Made by a program: the position numbers and the translations under genes
Notes under the pieces: model-generated
Databases searched by the model: none
What the model was told of the DNA's origin: nothing
Seen by the model: the letters and a program-made list of their open reading frames with translations, nothing else
Origin: Zopfochytrium polystomum
Taxonomy: Eukaryota; Chytridiomycota; Chytridiomycetes; Chytridiales; Chytridiaceae
Assembly (NCBI GenBank): GCA_025765615.1
Contig: JAIVFJ010000007.1
Location: 310,001 to 374,000, forward strand
Reading direction: 5' to 3'
Length of the DNA stretch: 64,000 bases
Part shown: positions 32,239 to 42,333 of the stretch, piece by piece
Numbering within the stretch: position 1 is the stretch's first letter
Layout: the number at the start of each line of letters is the position of its first letter

Positions 32239-33309
32239 ATGAGCAAATCGTGGACATTCACTTCAGATGTGCTCCATTCCGATCAGTATGTATCGCCCGA
32301 TGTGATTCAAGAGTTATCGAAGAAGTACACAACCGACACGAGAATGACGTCCTATGATTTGCCTACTGAGCAAACAAACCTCGAGTACACTGAATTGTCG
32401 AAGCGTAGTAAGCAGGACTGTATCGATCAATGGCTCAGTTATGAGAATGTAGCGATTATGCAGTCTAGCGAGATCACTAGTAATGATGGCATCGAGGGGC
32501 TATCCGTTGCATATCGAGTTGCGCAATGGAGCAATGGAGGTATGTTTAGTGAGAGTGACAAGACGATGTACCAAGCTTTGCTAGATGGCTTACATATAGA
32601 CGCTAAATGGGAAGAGCCTAGCGTGAGACCATATCTTACGTTGGGATCTTTCGGTGTATCAGCAGAATGTAGCCTAACAGCGTCGATGCTATGTCCTGAT
32701 GTAGTCACTTCGTCATATGTAGTACCTGAGCGTTACATCAAGTTACATGCAGATGTGTCATCGATATGCAGAGTTATTCTGCCATCATCAAAGGGCTCTG
32801 ATGGTTGGTCGAAGAACCTCTCATACGGTCTCACCCGCATCATGGGACGAACCACGAGCATGCAAATAGCTATGATGGAAGACTGGCTTAGATCCGAAGG
32901 CACAGAGTACAAGTTCGAATGTATCAATGTCCATCTCGCCAGTTCTAGTCTTCTCTTCTGCATAAATGTCAGTTCAACGGTGTACAACATGCGTATGACA
33001 AATGAGTCAGTTATGACGATGAAGCGTACTCTAACTAACAAAGTGCGTTATGTCGATGATAAGTACGAGGGATTCAGCATCTACGTGAAGCCATATGTAA
33101 CGCAGATCGATCCATCAGATAACATCAACGTCAATATGATAGAAGGTAACCCTCGATTGGCTTTCTCTAACCAAGGTGATGTCAGATATCTAGGTTCGCC
33201 ATCTCTCGTCAAGTACGCTTACCGAATGCTGTTCAACATAATCTTCAATATCATCTCTGATCCAGAGATATGTCACTACTTCATTGAGACACTAGTCATA
33301 ATCGAGTAA
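32239..33309 (+). CDS. island ORF 4: unrecognised protein (356 aa)
   Basis: The start at 32239 (MSKSWTFTSD) leaves a 37-base divergent intergenic space; an in-frame ATG at 32200 would add 13 residues and overlap ORF 3. The stop TAA is at 33307-33309, 12 bases from the stop of the convergent polymerase gene. The protein is Ser/Thr-rich, with beta-rich stretches (SVRPYLTLGSFGVSAECSLT, HLASSSLLFCINVSSTVYNM). A capsid or other structural role would fit its length and composition, but that is a guess. It is the only large island gene on the plus strand. Confidence 0.6.
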   Translation: MSKSWTFTSDVLHSDQYVSPDVIQELSKKYTTDTRMTSYDLPTEQTNLEYTELSKRSKQDCIDQWLSYENVAIMQSSEITSNDGIEGLSVAYRVAQWSNGGMFSESDKTMYQALLDGLHIDAKWEEPSVRPYLTLGSFGVSAECSLTASMLCPDVVTSSYVVPERYIKLHADVSSICRVILPSSKGSDGWSKNLSYGLTRIMGRTTSMQIAMMEDWLRSEGTEYKFECINVHLASSSLLFCINVSSTVYNMRMTNESVMTMKRTLTNKVRYVDDKYEGFSIYVKPYVTQIDPSDNINVNMIEGNPRLAFSNQGDVRYLGSPSLVKYAYRMLFNIIFNIISDPEICHYFIETLVIIE

Positions 33310-33321
33310 GTGGTTTTAAAA

Positions 33322-35151
33322 CTACAGCTTGAACACATGTATCGGTGACTTCTCATACAGTGAGTCGAAGCTGGAGAGAGCGATTGCTACCATAGCGTTA
33401 CGATTGTCCGATAATTCGGAAGACATATCGACAGTACGACTAGCCCTCAGAATATCAAGCGAATATGAATCGTCGGCTAGTGCAATCGGCAATGGTTGTG
33501 CATCGGTAGTCGACATAAATTTCTCCTGTCTTACACTAGAGATCGCAGCATCATTGTTAGTGATCAATGCAGTGTAAAGCATATGACTGAACTCATACAA
33601 CTGATTCCCTCCCGGTGTAATATCCAGCGTTCTACAACCGTACTGCGTAACCTTCATACACATCGCGAACAAGTCAACAAATGTCTTGCATCTCGTCCTA
33701 GCTAGTGATCTCGACGAAGTCATTGACAGTTGATCACTGTTCAACTCGGTGATGTCGGATGTAACAGTCATTGTGCCTGTGCCGTTCTCGCCAATGTGTA
33801 TCGAACCGGACTCACTGAGGAAGCTTAGTAACAGATTGCCTGACACCGCAGTACCTCTACCTTTAGCCAAGTCAAGCAACGACTGCATGATCCGATTGCT
33901 GAAGGCTAGGGCTAACTTCATTCCGGGATAACCAGCTTCCGGCACATGTTTATACATTACGTCAGTAGCATTGAGCGTGTTAAGTGTATGCTGTGAACAC
34001 CAATCGGTACTGATAATGCCATCGTGTGTATTCGTCTGGACAAGTAGGTGTTTAAGCTGTCGACCTAGCACGAAACCGTCTGGCACTGTAACATGACTCT
34101 CAGCCATCTGAGTAATAGCCTTCTTGGACAGCTTCTCATACTCATCAACAGAGTAGGGTAGTTCGAAGAGTCTCTTACGTGCCTCCGTCCATACTTTATC
34201 CTTCATGCCGCATAGGTTGTACATGCGCATGTTAGCGGATTCAAGTTGCGTCGATGTAATACTAACCGTACTGAGAAGCATAAAGTCATCTACCTCACGC
34301 TCAAATAATCCGTACGATACTCTCGTGTCGATAATTGACTGCTTTGAGAACCGTTCATGAGACGCCTTGCCTATGAAGTACTTAATCTCATTCACACAGT
34401 TAGGCTCAGGGAATATTGCAACTTGATACTCATCACCATCGAAATCACCGTTGAGTGGATCGCACATGCTAGCGTGTATGCGTACAGCTGGTCCATCGTA
34501 AGGTCGTATCCTCACTGCTTGTACAGAGAATTCCGATATCGCAGGTGCTCTTGACAATATTCCATAGCAATCACCGTTAATCGTAGCAATCGTGAACCTA
34601 CCAGACTTACCGAATTGACGCGAATCCATAACCTGATGAGGCAGCCTCAGGTTACTAGTCCACTTCTTAGGCACATAGACCAAGCTAGGATCGTCATCCC
34701 AATGACAGACTCCGACACCTCTCATGCATGCCACCGAGCTAGCTCTAGTAACTGCGTAACGAAACAATCCACGCTTACCCGATATCTCGTTACGTAGTCC
34801 GATAGCGAAGTTAATGTTGTTCAATGCCCTCGTATGCAATCCTCGATTGAGTTTGTCAAACGCGTTGAGTATAGACGGGTCTGAGCTAAGGTACATAGGA
34901 GGAACACCGATGTGCCCATGTTCATCAACCTCGAGATGTCCATCACAATAATCATGTATCGGACAATTACTCAGCAAGATCGGATTGCTCAGCAGACGGT
35001 CCTTCGGCAACGGTATACACTTCAAGTTCTCGACACGCAGTGGCGATAGAGTGACACTAGTGACTCTCGGTGCTGCATCTACAGCAGAACCGTATCGCAC
35101 ATAACGTCTATGCTTCACTACCGGTACCTCGTAACTAACTGTGCCAACCAT
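33322..35151 (-). CDS. compact divergent RNA polymerase largest subunit (RPB1/beta-prime type)
   Basis: ATG 35151 to TAG 33322-33324, 609 residues, intronless (an in-frame TAG lies just upstream). Order of motifs: Cys/His cluster at 63-80 (CPIHDYCDGH...HGHIGV) like the CPGHFGHI clamp zinc site; GKRGLFR at 125-131 like the GKxGRxR switch region; ILSRAPAISEFSVQA at 198-212 like the NRxPTLHxxxxQA active-site loop; PLNGDFDGDEYQV at 232-244, matching NADFDGDxM with all three metal-binding Asp (236, 238, 240) and Ala to Gly; and LLDLAKGRGTAVSGNL near 425-440, like the MxxxGAKGSxxN segment. This is the double-psi beta-barrel subunit that makes RNA from a DNA template. Usual relatives exceed 1100 residues; the clamp is reduced and I see no bridge helix or trigger loop. 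No second-barrel (RPB2/beta) gene is found nearby. Viral or plasmid origin is inferred. Confidence 0.85.
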   Translation of the reverse strand: MVGTVSYEVPVVKHRRYVRYGSAVDAAPRVTSVTLSPLRVENLKCIPLPKDRLLSNPILLSNCPIHDYCDGHLEVDEHGHIGVPPMYLSSDPSILNAFDKLNRGLHTRALNNINFAIGLRNEISGKRGLFRYAVTRASSVACMRGVGVCHWDDDPSLVYVPKKWTSNLRLPHQVMDSRQFGKSGRFTIATINGDCYGILSRAPAISEFSVQAVRIRPYDGPAVRIHASMCDPLNGDFDGDEYQVAIFPEPNCVNEIKYFIGKASHERFSKQSIIDTRVSYGLFEREVDDFMLLSTVSITSTQLESANMRMYNLCGMKDKVWTEARKRLFELPYSVDEYEKLSKKAITQMAESHVTVPDGFVLGRQLKHLLVQTNTHDGIISTDWCSQHTLNTLNATDVMYKHVPEAGYPGMKLALAFSNRIMQSLLDLAKGRGTAVSGNLLLSFLSESGSIHIGENGTGTMTVTSDITELNSDQLSMTSSRSLARTRCKTFVDLFAMCMKVTQYGCRTLDITPGGNQLYEFSHMLYTALITNNDAAISSVRQEKFMSTTDAQPLPIALADDSYSLDILRASRTVDMSSELSDNRNAMVAIALSSFDSLYEKSPIHVFKL

Positions 35152-35359
35152 AGCGTCACGATGCAATGTATTGACTGGATGTACGTCGTCGTACTAACTA
35201 GCACTAGAATACTCGACCCTGCCACTCTAAGGGCACTACACGTCAACGTACCGCCACACGGCCCCATACGCAACATAGATGAACTATCATTCGAGCCTTA
35301 ACCAAACGCAGCACACCAACTAGCATCGAACCTAAAAATTTACCAAGCGCACAGTATAA

Positions 35360-35551
35360 TCAGGCAAGTAACAAACACAACAATGCAATGAACCCACCAA
35401 CGAGAAATGCAGTGTGCGAAGCCGGATCGTCAACAAGTATACTAACCGAAGTATGCAAGTCGATGAACCAGTAAGTTAGCGAACGACCCAACCGGTAAGC
35501 TACTAAGAACTTAAACAAACACAGCATAATCAGGCTCGATAAACATTGCAT
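35360..35551 (-). CDS. island ORF 5: small two-helix membrane protein (63 aa)
   Basis: ATG 35551 gives a short protein with two hydrophobic segments (CLSSLIMLCLFKFLVAY near the start and FLVGGFIALLCLLLA at the end) around a polar loop. A TTG-initiated longer form to 35605 is possible. It could be an island-encoded membrane protein, but at this length it may also be chance. Confidence 0.4.
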   Translation of the reverse strand: MQCLSSLIMLCLFKFLVAYRLGRSLTYWFIDLHTSVSILVDDPASHTAFLVGGFIALLCLLLA

Positions 35552-35607
35552 AGTAACAATGAAGCAACTGGTTACACCAACAGGCTCATCGGTGTAACGA
35601 ATCAACC

Positions 35608-35787
35608 ATGCTTCGTAGTGTCAATCAGTACGAGTCTGAATTCATAAGTGTGTTACAAGGCGAGCTACGCTCGCTCTGTCGTATTAATGGTCGTGTAGAA
35701 CTCGGTGTTGCAGAGTCGAGGAAGCAGGCTAACGAAACACTGTTATCGTGGGAATCCGCTGTGGAGCCAATCGCTAGAGCAATCTAG
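35608..35787 (+). CDS. island ORF 6: small hypothetical protein (59 aa)
   Basis: ATG 35608 (MLRSVNQYESEFIS...) to TAG 35785-35787, a Glu/Arg/Leu-rich helix-like sequence. It contains the inverted repeat GCGAGCTACGCTCGC (35660-35674). Codon preference matches the island. Support is only the open frame, so it may not be real. Confidence 0.3.
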   Translation: MLRSVNQYESEFISVLQGELRSLCRINGRVELGVAESRKQANETLLSWESAVEPIARAI

Positions 35788-36350
35788 ATGAAGCCAACCA
35801 CATGACTCTAATTGCATCACGAGACAGTGCTAGTTAGCCTTATTCTGGTCGGACATCGAATCACTCTATACGTTTAATTACTGAAATGAATAGGAGTAGC
35901 CTCAACCGGTGAATCAGGGAACGACACCCTGCTAACTGGGGTTGGTGAAAGAGGTCAAAGTAGGGAACGTTTACGACATGCATAGGCAGGAGCTCGCTAC
36001 GCTCGCCATGTGACGCACTGACGGATTCAGCACTCACCGATTGAACGATGTAACGCTAATCATGCGTACAGCAATTCATTGCTACTAGTTGTGGGAGAAA
36101 GAGAGGTTGGGATAGGAATGTTCGTCATTCAATCTAGCTGTGGTTATTGCGAGAGAAGTCTGCTACCCGTGTTAAGAAGCTGTAAGTGGTTAATTCGGTC
36201 TCTCGTCAATACACTATCGCTCTCTGGAGTATCTGTGAAAGGTTGGTTATGCTACGGTAAGTCGATACTCCGTTATCAGGAATCGATAATACGCGATCGG
36301 AAGTCGGTCCACCGATTACCGTGTACCAAAGCCGACAACCACTCTCCGTT
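35788..36350. other. non-coding part of the island
   Basis: No convincing gene. It contains a second GCTACGCTCGC string (35997-36007), shared with ORF 6. A frame from about 36079 to 36468 lacks an ATG start and runs into the 104-bp repeat, so it is not called. Confidence 0.35.
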
Positions 36351-36454
36351 GTCCCCTTGCCGCACGCCACTGACCGTCACTGCGCCCCATTCACCACACT
36401 TGTCAACCCATGCACCGGTCACACCATCACTCCGCGCCCACTACTCCACGCACT
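36351..36454. repeat. 104-bp direct repeat, copy A
   Basis: It begins GTCCCCTTGCCGCACGCCAC and ends TACTCCACGCACT. It differs from copy B (37107-37210) at one position only (the C/T after CCCCTTG). Sequence outside both copies is unrelated. Near-identity implies recent duplication or gene conversion. Confidence 0.9.
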
Positions 36455-36832
36455 CTCTCGCAGTATAATTAGCCCCCCCTACCGCTCCCTCGTTGGGTTC
36501 GCTTTAGGTTGGAATGAGTTTACGCTTTGATGCTCTCATTAAGTTCTTACTCGCCATCCCGTCATCACAGCACAACCGATCAACCACACACGACTCACCG
36601 TGTTCGTAAGAGGGCACTACACAAGATATGAGAGAGCAAGAACACACTTATTCCTCTTAGCACGTTGAGTATACTTGCGGTTCACTGTCAATCGGTCTAG
36701 CGTATTGCACGACTAGCTTTTAAAAACTCACAATGGTGAATGAGTAGTCACAGCCATGCAAGCGGCTTCGTGATCGACCATCATTGACCAGTCTCAACAG
36801 GCCATCGCCATTATGCACAACGCACAACCACT
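36455..36832. other. non-coding part of the island
   Basis: Between repeat A and the hairpin array. No gene or clear structure seen. Confidence 0.3.
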
Positions 36833-37045
36833 CACCACCGCCGGCAAGGCGGCTTTACTCGGCGTAATGAACAGTCGGTCCACCACCGCCGGCAAGGCGG
36901 CTCTACTCTAAATAAAGCAGAGTCGATCCACCACCGCCGGCAAGGCGGCTTTGCCCTTCACAATCGACAATCGATCACCACCGCCGAGAGGTGGCTTTGA
37001 CATCCACACAACACAATCGACCACCACCGCCGGCAAGGCGGTTTT
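36833..37045. repeat. tandem array of five hairpin-bearing repeats
   Basis: Units start at 36833, 36881, 36929, 36976 and 37022 (spacing 48, 48, 47, 46). Each opens with CACCACCGCC; four contain CCGCCGGCAAGGCGG, able to form a 5-bp stem. In unit 4 the sequence is CCGCCGAGAGGTGG, where a G-T wobble keeps the stem and the loop becomes GAGA. Units then diverge for about 23 bases. The array could be an origin, a binding-site array or an RNA structure. It lies between the two 104-bp repeats. Confidence 0.9.
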
Positions 37046-37106
37046 ATCACTCACTACCAATCACCGTTACCATTCAGTGGCATCGCACAACGCACACCTG
37101 TCATCA

Positions 37107-37210
37107 GTCCCCTTGTCGCACGCCACTGACCGTCACTGCGCCCCATTCACCACACTTGTCAACCCATGCACCGGTCACACCATCACTCCGCGCCCACTAC
37201 TCCACGCACT
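37107..37210. repeat. 104-bp direct repeat, copy B (right island border)
   Basis: Second copy of the 36351-36454 repeat. Its right end (37210) is an abrupt junction with the tyrosine recombinase gene, whose last codons (encoding VRGVVGAE) and stop (37183-37185) lie inside the repeat. Confidence 0.9.
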
Positions 37211-40200
37211 GAAAGTGTTGCTGAGGATTGCATTGCTTGTGTTGTGGTTGAGGGCAGTTCCTCAACTGGCTTCACAGACATATTCATTACTGAAGCTGGC
37301 ACAGTTGCTGTTACTTCTAATAGAGAGGGTAGTGGTGCAACTGGAACCACTCTGGAGGGAAGCCTTGTCGAAGCGGTTGCGGAGATATTCGAAGGATTTA
37401 CTTCCGGCTGGGGCAAATTATCGACTCTTTGCTCAGAACTTGCACAAACTGGTGGAAGGACCGACCCGCCTGAACTCAACTGCTCATTTGCCATTCGACT
37501 CTGCACTATGACAAATTGTGCCATTTGCTGCTGCATCATCAGTGAGACAAACTCATTAACCCAATTCATCGCCTCGGCTGCAAGTTCCACTCCGTTTTGT
37601 GGGTAAGATTGCTCCAATTTCTTCCGAAGCTGTTCTGCAGCTGCGTCTGCTGTTTTGAGCGAGAGAACACGCTCAACCGCATTGTGAATGCTGAAGCGTG
37701 TGTGTGAGGATGGAAATTCCGACACAACTTCGAGAAAGAAAACAGCCAAAGCAGCAACACTACTGAATCCCGATGGGCTGGCAACGCTGCGTGCCATGTT
37801 TGGATTGGTAACTCGTATAGCTTTCCAGCTGATTCGATAGGTTGGTATTTGATCATTGGATTTCAGCATCTCAATCAACGTCGAAACGTCCTTTTTGTAG
37901 AGGAGTGCGCTTGCAGCAGTTTTGTGTCGAGAGCCGTCCATCAAGTCCAAATCACTTGCACCATTCATAACTGCAATGACAAAAAAGGTCTTGCGGCAGG
38001 TGTGGGTTCCAAAAAAGCGACCAAGGCCAGTGCTCTCATCAATGGCCCGACCGAAAAGGCTATAGCAAAGATCCCGTATCTTGTCCAAGAATTGCTTTTC
38101 TGAGATATGGACATTTATGGGTTCGCCTGGTTTCCGATCTTTTTGCTGCGCATAGGATGGGAAAATATAGCCACTTGTTGCGCCGAGACAGTAAATATAC
38201 ACAAGAAGATGGCGAACTGGGCAGAGGAGTGGATTTTCGTGGTCTGCCCAAAGCTGGAGAAAAACTGGCGTTGTATCTGAACCTTTTGGCTGAAAGACAG
38301 TCTGAGTAAATGATGGTCAAAATTTCTTTTTTACTTACTATAATATCAATGCAAAGTGACTCCACAAAAAACGAGTTGTTTGCACGCCGAATAGTGGAGA
38401 GGTCGAGATGAATGCTGTCAAACCGAAGGTTGACTGCCTCCATTTCGCGCAAGCCAAGTTTGCAGGACATGATAATCAAAACAAACCACATTAAATCCAT
38501 GAAGTCGCCGGTACTTATTAAACGGGCACGGAGTTGCATTAACTCATGTGGGAGTAGTGGAGAATCTCCTTGTGGAATATAGTCAGAATCATCAGACATA
38601 GTTCTCCGGTAGCAATTCTCAACTTCTTGGCAGTTGCGTGGGTTTCCTTTAACATCTAATGAGTATTTTGCAACAGCCAACAGTCAAGTCAAATTGCATT
38701 ACCTTTTCGATAGAGATGAATATTCGGTGTGTGAACTGCGCAGCCACACTTCTCTAATTTGTATAGTGCACGGCAATCACCACAAGGTGTTGTGTAGGCG
38801 CTACCAGGCTCATGGCCTCGGTTCTTGTGAATGGCCGAGACAAACGACAGCAGCTGATTAACGGCATTGGGTGCATTCCATCCCCCTTCACATCTCAGCT
38901 TCCGTTTCTTCTTGAGCTTCCCTCTCTGCTGGTCTGCAAAATTTACGTCATTGTCCCTGTCGTCAGGGTCAGAGTCAGAGTCGGAGTCGGAGTCAGAGTC
39001 GGAGTTGCTTTCATCTTCTTCATCCTCGCTTTCACCTCCACCATGCTCTTGATTGCAACCCAGACCACTGTCACTGCTGCCAGCCATGCAACCATCGCCA
39101 CTGTTCTTCCCCAGCAACTTCCAATTCGGAACCTTGAATCGCTTTCCATCCAGGCCAATAAGCTTTGAGCCTTTTTTGCCACGCTTATTCTTGATCCACA
39201 TAATCAAATTCTCGGCGTTCATCGAAGGGCAAAATCCCTCTGGCGGGTAATCTTCAAGACAGAGCAAGCTCTCGTAATCTCCAATGTCGGTGAACCACTT
39301 CTGCAGACCACGTATGTGCTTTCTTGCTGAGGCCTCTGATGTTTCCTTGTAAACACGAGTTCCAAGCGGCGGATTTTTTTTGGTGGAGCGCTTCAGCCCA
39401 AGTTCCGCAAGCTTTGCTTCCATCCCTAATGATAATGACGGTTAAATCGATGGTCGTGCCAAAGACACATCAGTTTACCATTCTTGGCACGTTCCTGATC
39501 TTCAGGTGAAATGTAAAATAGGTCACGCTTATTGAAACCATCCCCGCGCATCCGCTTTCGTGCTATGTCTGCGTTTTTGGTGACTGCGTTCGACTTCTCC
39601 AAGTGGCTGACCTGCCCTTTCCCAGGCGCACGGTTCTTCGCTTTTTGGCCTCGACTGCTGCCACGCGTTTTGCCTTTTGGTTTGTCCATTCCCAAAGTTG
39701 ATGATGCAGTCCCAGTCATATTGGCGCCAAGTGGTGGTGGAGTGGCAGCCAGCGTGCTGCCTGTCACTGAAGGCCTTTCCCCAGTGAGCCCCAAGCTCGC
39801 TGGCGTTGATGGCGACGTGGACGAAGACACCAGCGACGACACCAACAGCGAGGAATATGAGGACAAGGTCCCTGCGCCGGCACCGACAGATACAGCCGTC
39901 GTGGAGGACTCAGCACGCAGAGCGGTCGTTGAAGCTGAATCGTGAAGTAAACTGTACGTTGCTGTTGCTGCTGCAATTGTAGAGTCGGCACCCACAGAGG
40001 CGTTGGGCAAACGCTCCTCCGCCAGTGCAAGCTCTCGCTCAACTCCACCACCCGCTGTGGGAACATCGTTGCACTTGTCATCGCGCCCTGGATGCAGGCC
40101 AGCACTGTCGCAACGCCGAGGCTGGTCCGGGATGTCGGGTGGTGCACTGCAGCCGCCGCTGCGGAGTGGGAGGTCCTGGCGCTCTCGATCACTGCGGGTG

Positions 40201-40379
40201 TCGGCAGCACGCTGGCCATTTTGGGGCTCGGTGAGAGAAATGGCAGTGGAAGCGGCGGGAATGGCGGCAGAAATAGCAGCGAGCTCGGCATACGCAGACT
40301 TGGTTGTTGAAGGGCCCGGTAACGCGATGGGACCAGGCGCAGTAGCTGTGATTGGATTTCGCGGAGGGTTGTCTGTCAT
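37183..40379 (-). CDS. Crypton-type tyrosine recombinase
   Basis: Exons 40379-39479, 39425-38703, 38655-38339 and 38289-37183 give 1015 residues. All phases agree and the introns are 47-53 nt. Residues 1-300 are Ala/Ser/Thr-rich with a basic patch (GKTRGSSRGQKAK). Residues 301-541 contain EASARKHIRGLQKWF and an acidic (SD)n run. The catalytic domain follows: Arg in LGLREMEAVNL (about 611), CPVRHLLVYIYCL, THTCRKTFF (His 743, Arg 746), GSRHKTAASALLYKKD (His 769, Tyr 778). These are the R-H-R-H-Y residues of site-specific recombinases. No reverse transcriptase is present, so it is Crypton-like, not DIRS. Intact introns and frame suggest it could still be active. The C-terminal tail ends inside repeat B, so its original end may have been replaced. 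Confidence 0.85.
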
Positions 40380-40420
40380 TCGGACTTCCAAAATGAGTTA
40401 GGTGGCTGACAAGGCATGGT

Positions 40421-40447
40421 GGACCATGGACCATGGACCATGGTCCA
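40421..40447. repeat. GGACCAT triplicate ending in a 14-bp palindrome
   Basis: GGACCAT occurs three times in a row (40421, 40428, 40435), followed by GGTCCA. TGGACCATGGTCCA at 40434-40447 is a perfect palindrome. It lies 42 bases upstream of the recombinase start codon and could be a recombinase-binding site or element end. Its function is inferred from position only. Confidence 0.6.
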
Positions 40448-41042
40448 TTACTGGACCGATTACTCGCCGTGGTCCAATAGGATAATAAAATATCCTCCGA
40501 AAGTCGTTGAGAAGATTCGTCCTGGTGTCTGGACCAACACCTTGGTGGTGAATAATTGAATTGTCCGACGCGGCCGCGCGGGAGGGAACTTATGTTGCAC
40601 TTTACACTACGCCGGGATGACTCAACCTGACCGAAGGACCGGAATTAATTAAAACAAGGGTAGGCTGATTGCAGTCCCTAACGTTTCGTTCAATTCCAAA
40701 GGAAATGAGAGCCAGCAACGGACAAAGAAGAAAAAAAAAGAAAAGAAACAAAAAAATCATCGGAAAACGGGTCTGTCTGTCCCCAGTCCGCCTTCCGTCC
40801 AATCCAATCGGACCTCCTCCGTGTGGGCTGGGTTGCGTCCAGTGAGTGTGTTGGCAAAATCCGAAGCAATGCAACACTATATATAGAAATCGCAGTCGAC
40901 TCTCGCATCACCGCCACGCAACAATAACTCAGCGCCGAACGCAGCAGCAGCAGCAGCTCAAGCAACACTAACTGCAGCAGTAAGATCAGCCACTGCAACC
41001 CCCCCCCCCCCCCCCCCCCCCCGATCCTTTCTTTCATCAAGT
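40448..41042 (+). promoter_or_regulatory. upstream region of the HPPD gene (TATA box, C24 tract)
   Basis: A TATATATA box lies at 40878-40885, about 160 bases before the start codon. A run of 24 C (40999-41022) sits in the probable 5' leader, 20 bases before the ATG. The rest, next to the recombinase gene, is unremarkable. Confidence 0.55.

Positions 41043-42333
<1,291 letters not shown>

Noticed and set aside
33322..35151. QDE-1-type RNA-dependent RNA polymerase
   Set aside because: That family has a DxDGD motif with different flanks. Here the zinc site, GKRG switch, SRAP loop and NGDFDGD order fit the RPB1/beta-prime family better.
33322..35166. TTG start at 35166 for the polymerase
   Set aside because: An ATG lies 15 bases further in, and an in-frame stop lies just upstream. 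Non-ATG initiation is not needed.
36079..36468. 129-residue ORF running into repeat A
   Set aside because: No ATG start, composition changes halfway, and the second half is simply the direct repeat.
36833..37045. CRISPR-like repeat array
   Set aside because: Only five units, spacers of uneven origin, a eukaryotic context and no cas genes. It is better described as hairpin iterons.
36833..37045. Mitochondrial double-hairpin elements
   Set aside because: Small GC hairpins are known from chytrid mitochondrial DNA, but flanking genes are nuclear or viral in type, and I see no mitochondrial genes or altered code use.
37183..40379. DIRS-type retroelement
   Set aside because: A tyrosine recombinase is present, but no reverse transcriptase or RNase H is seen nearby.
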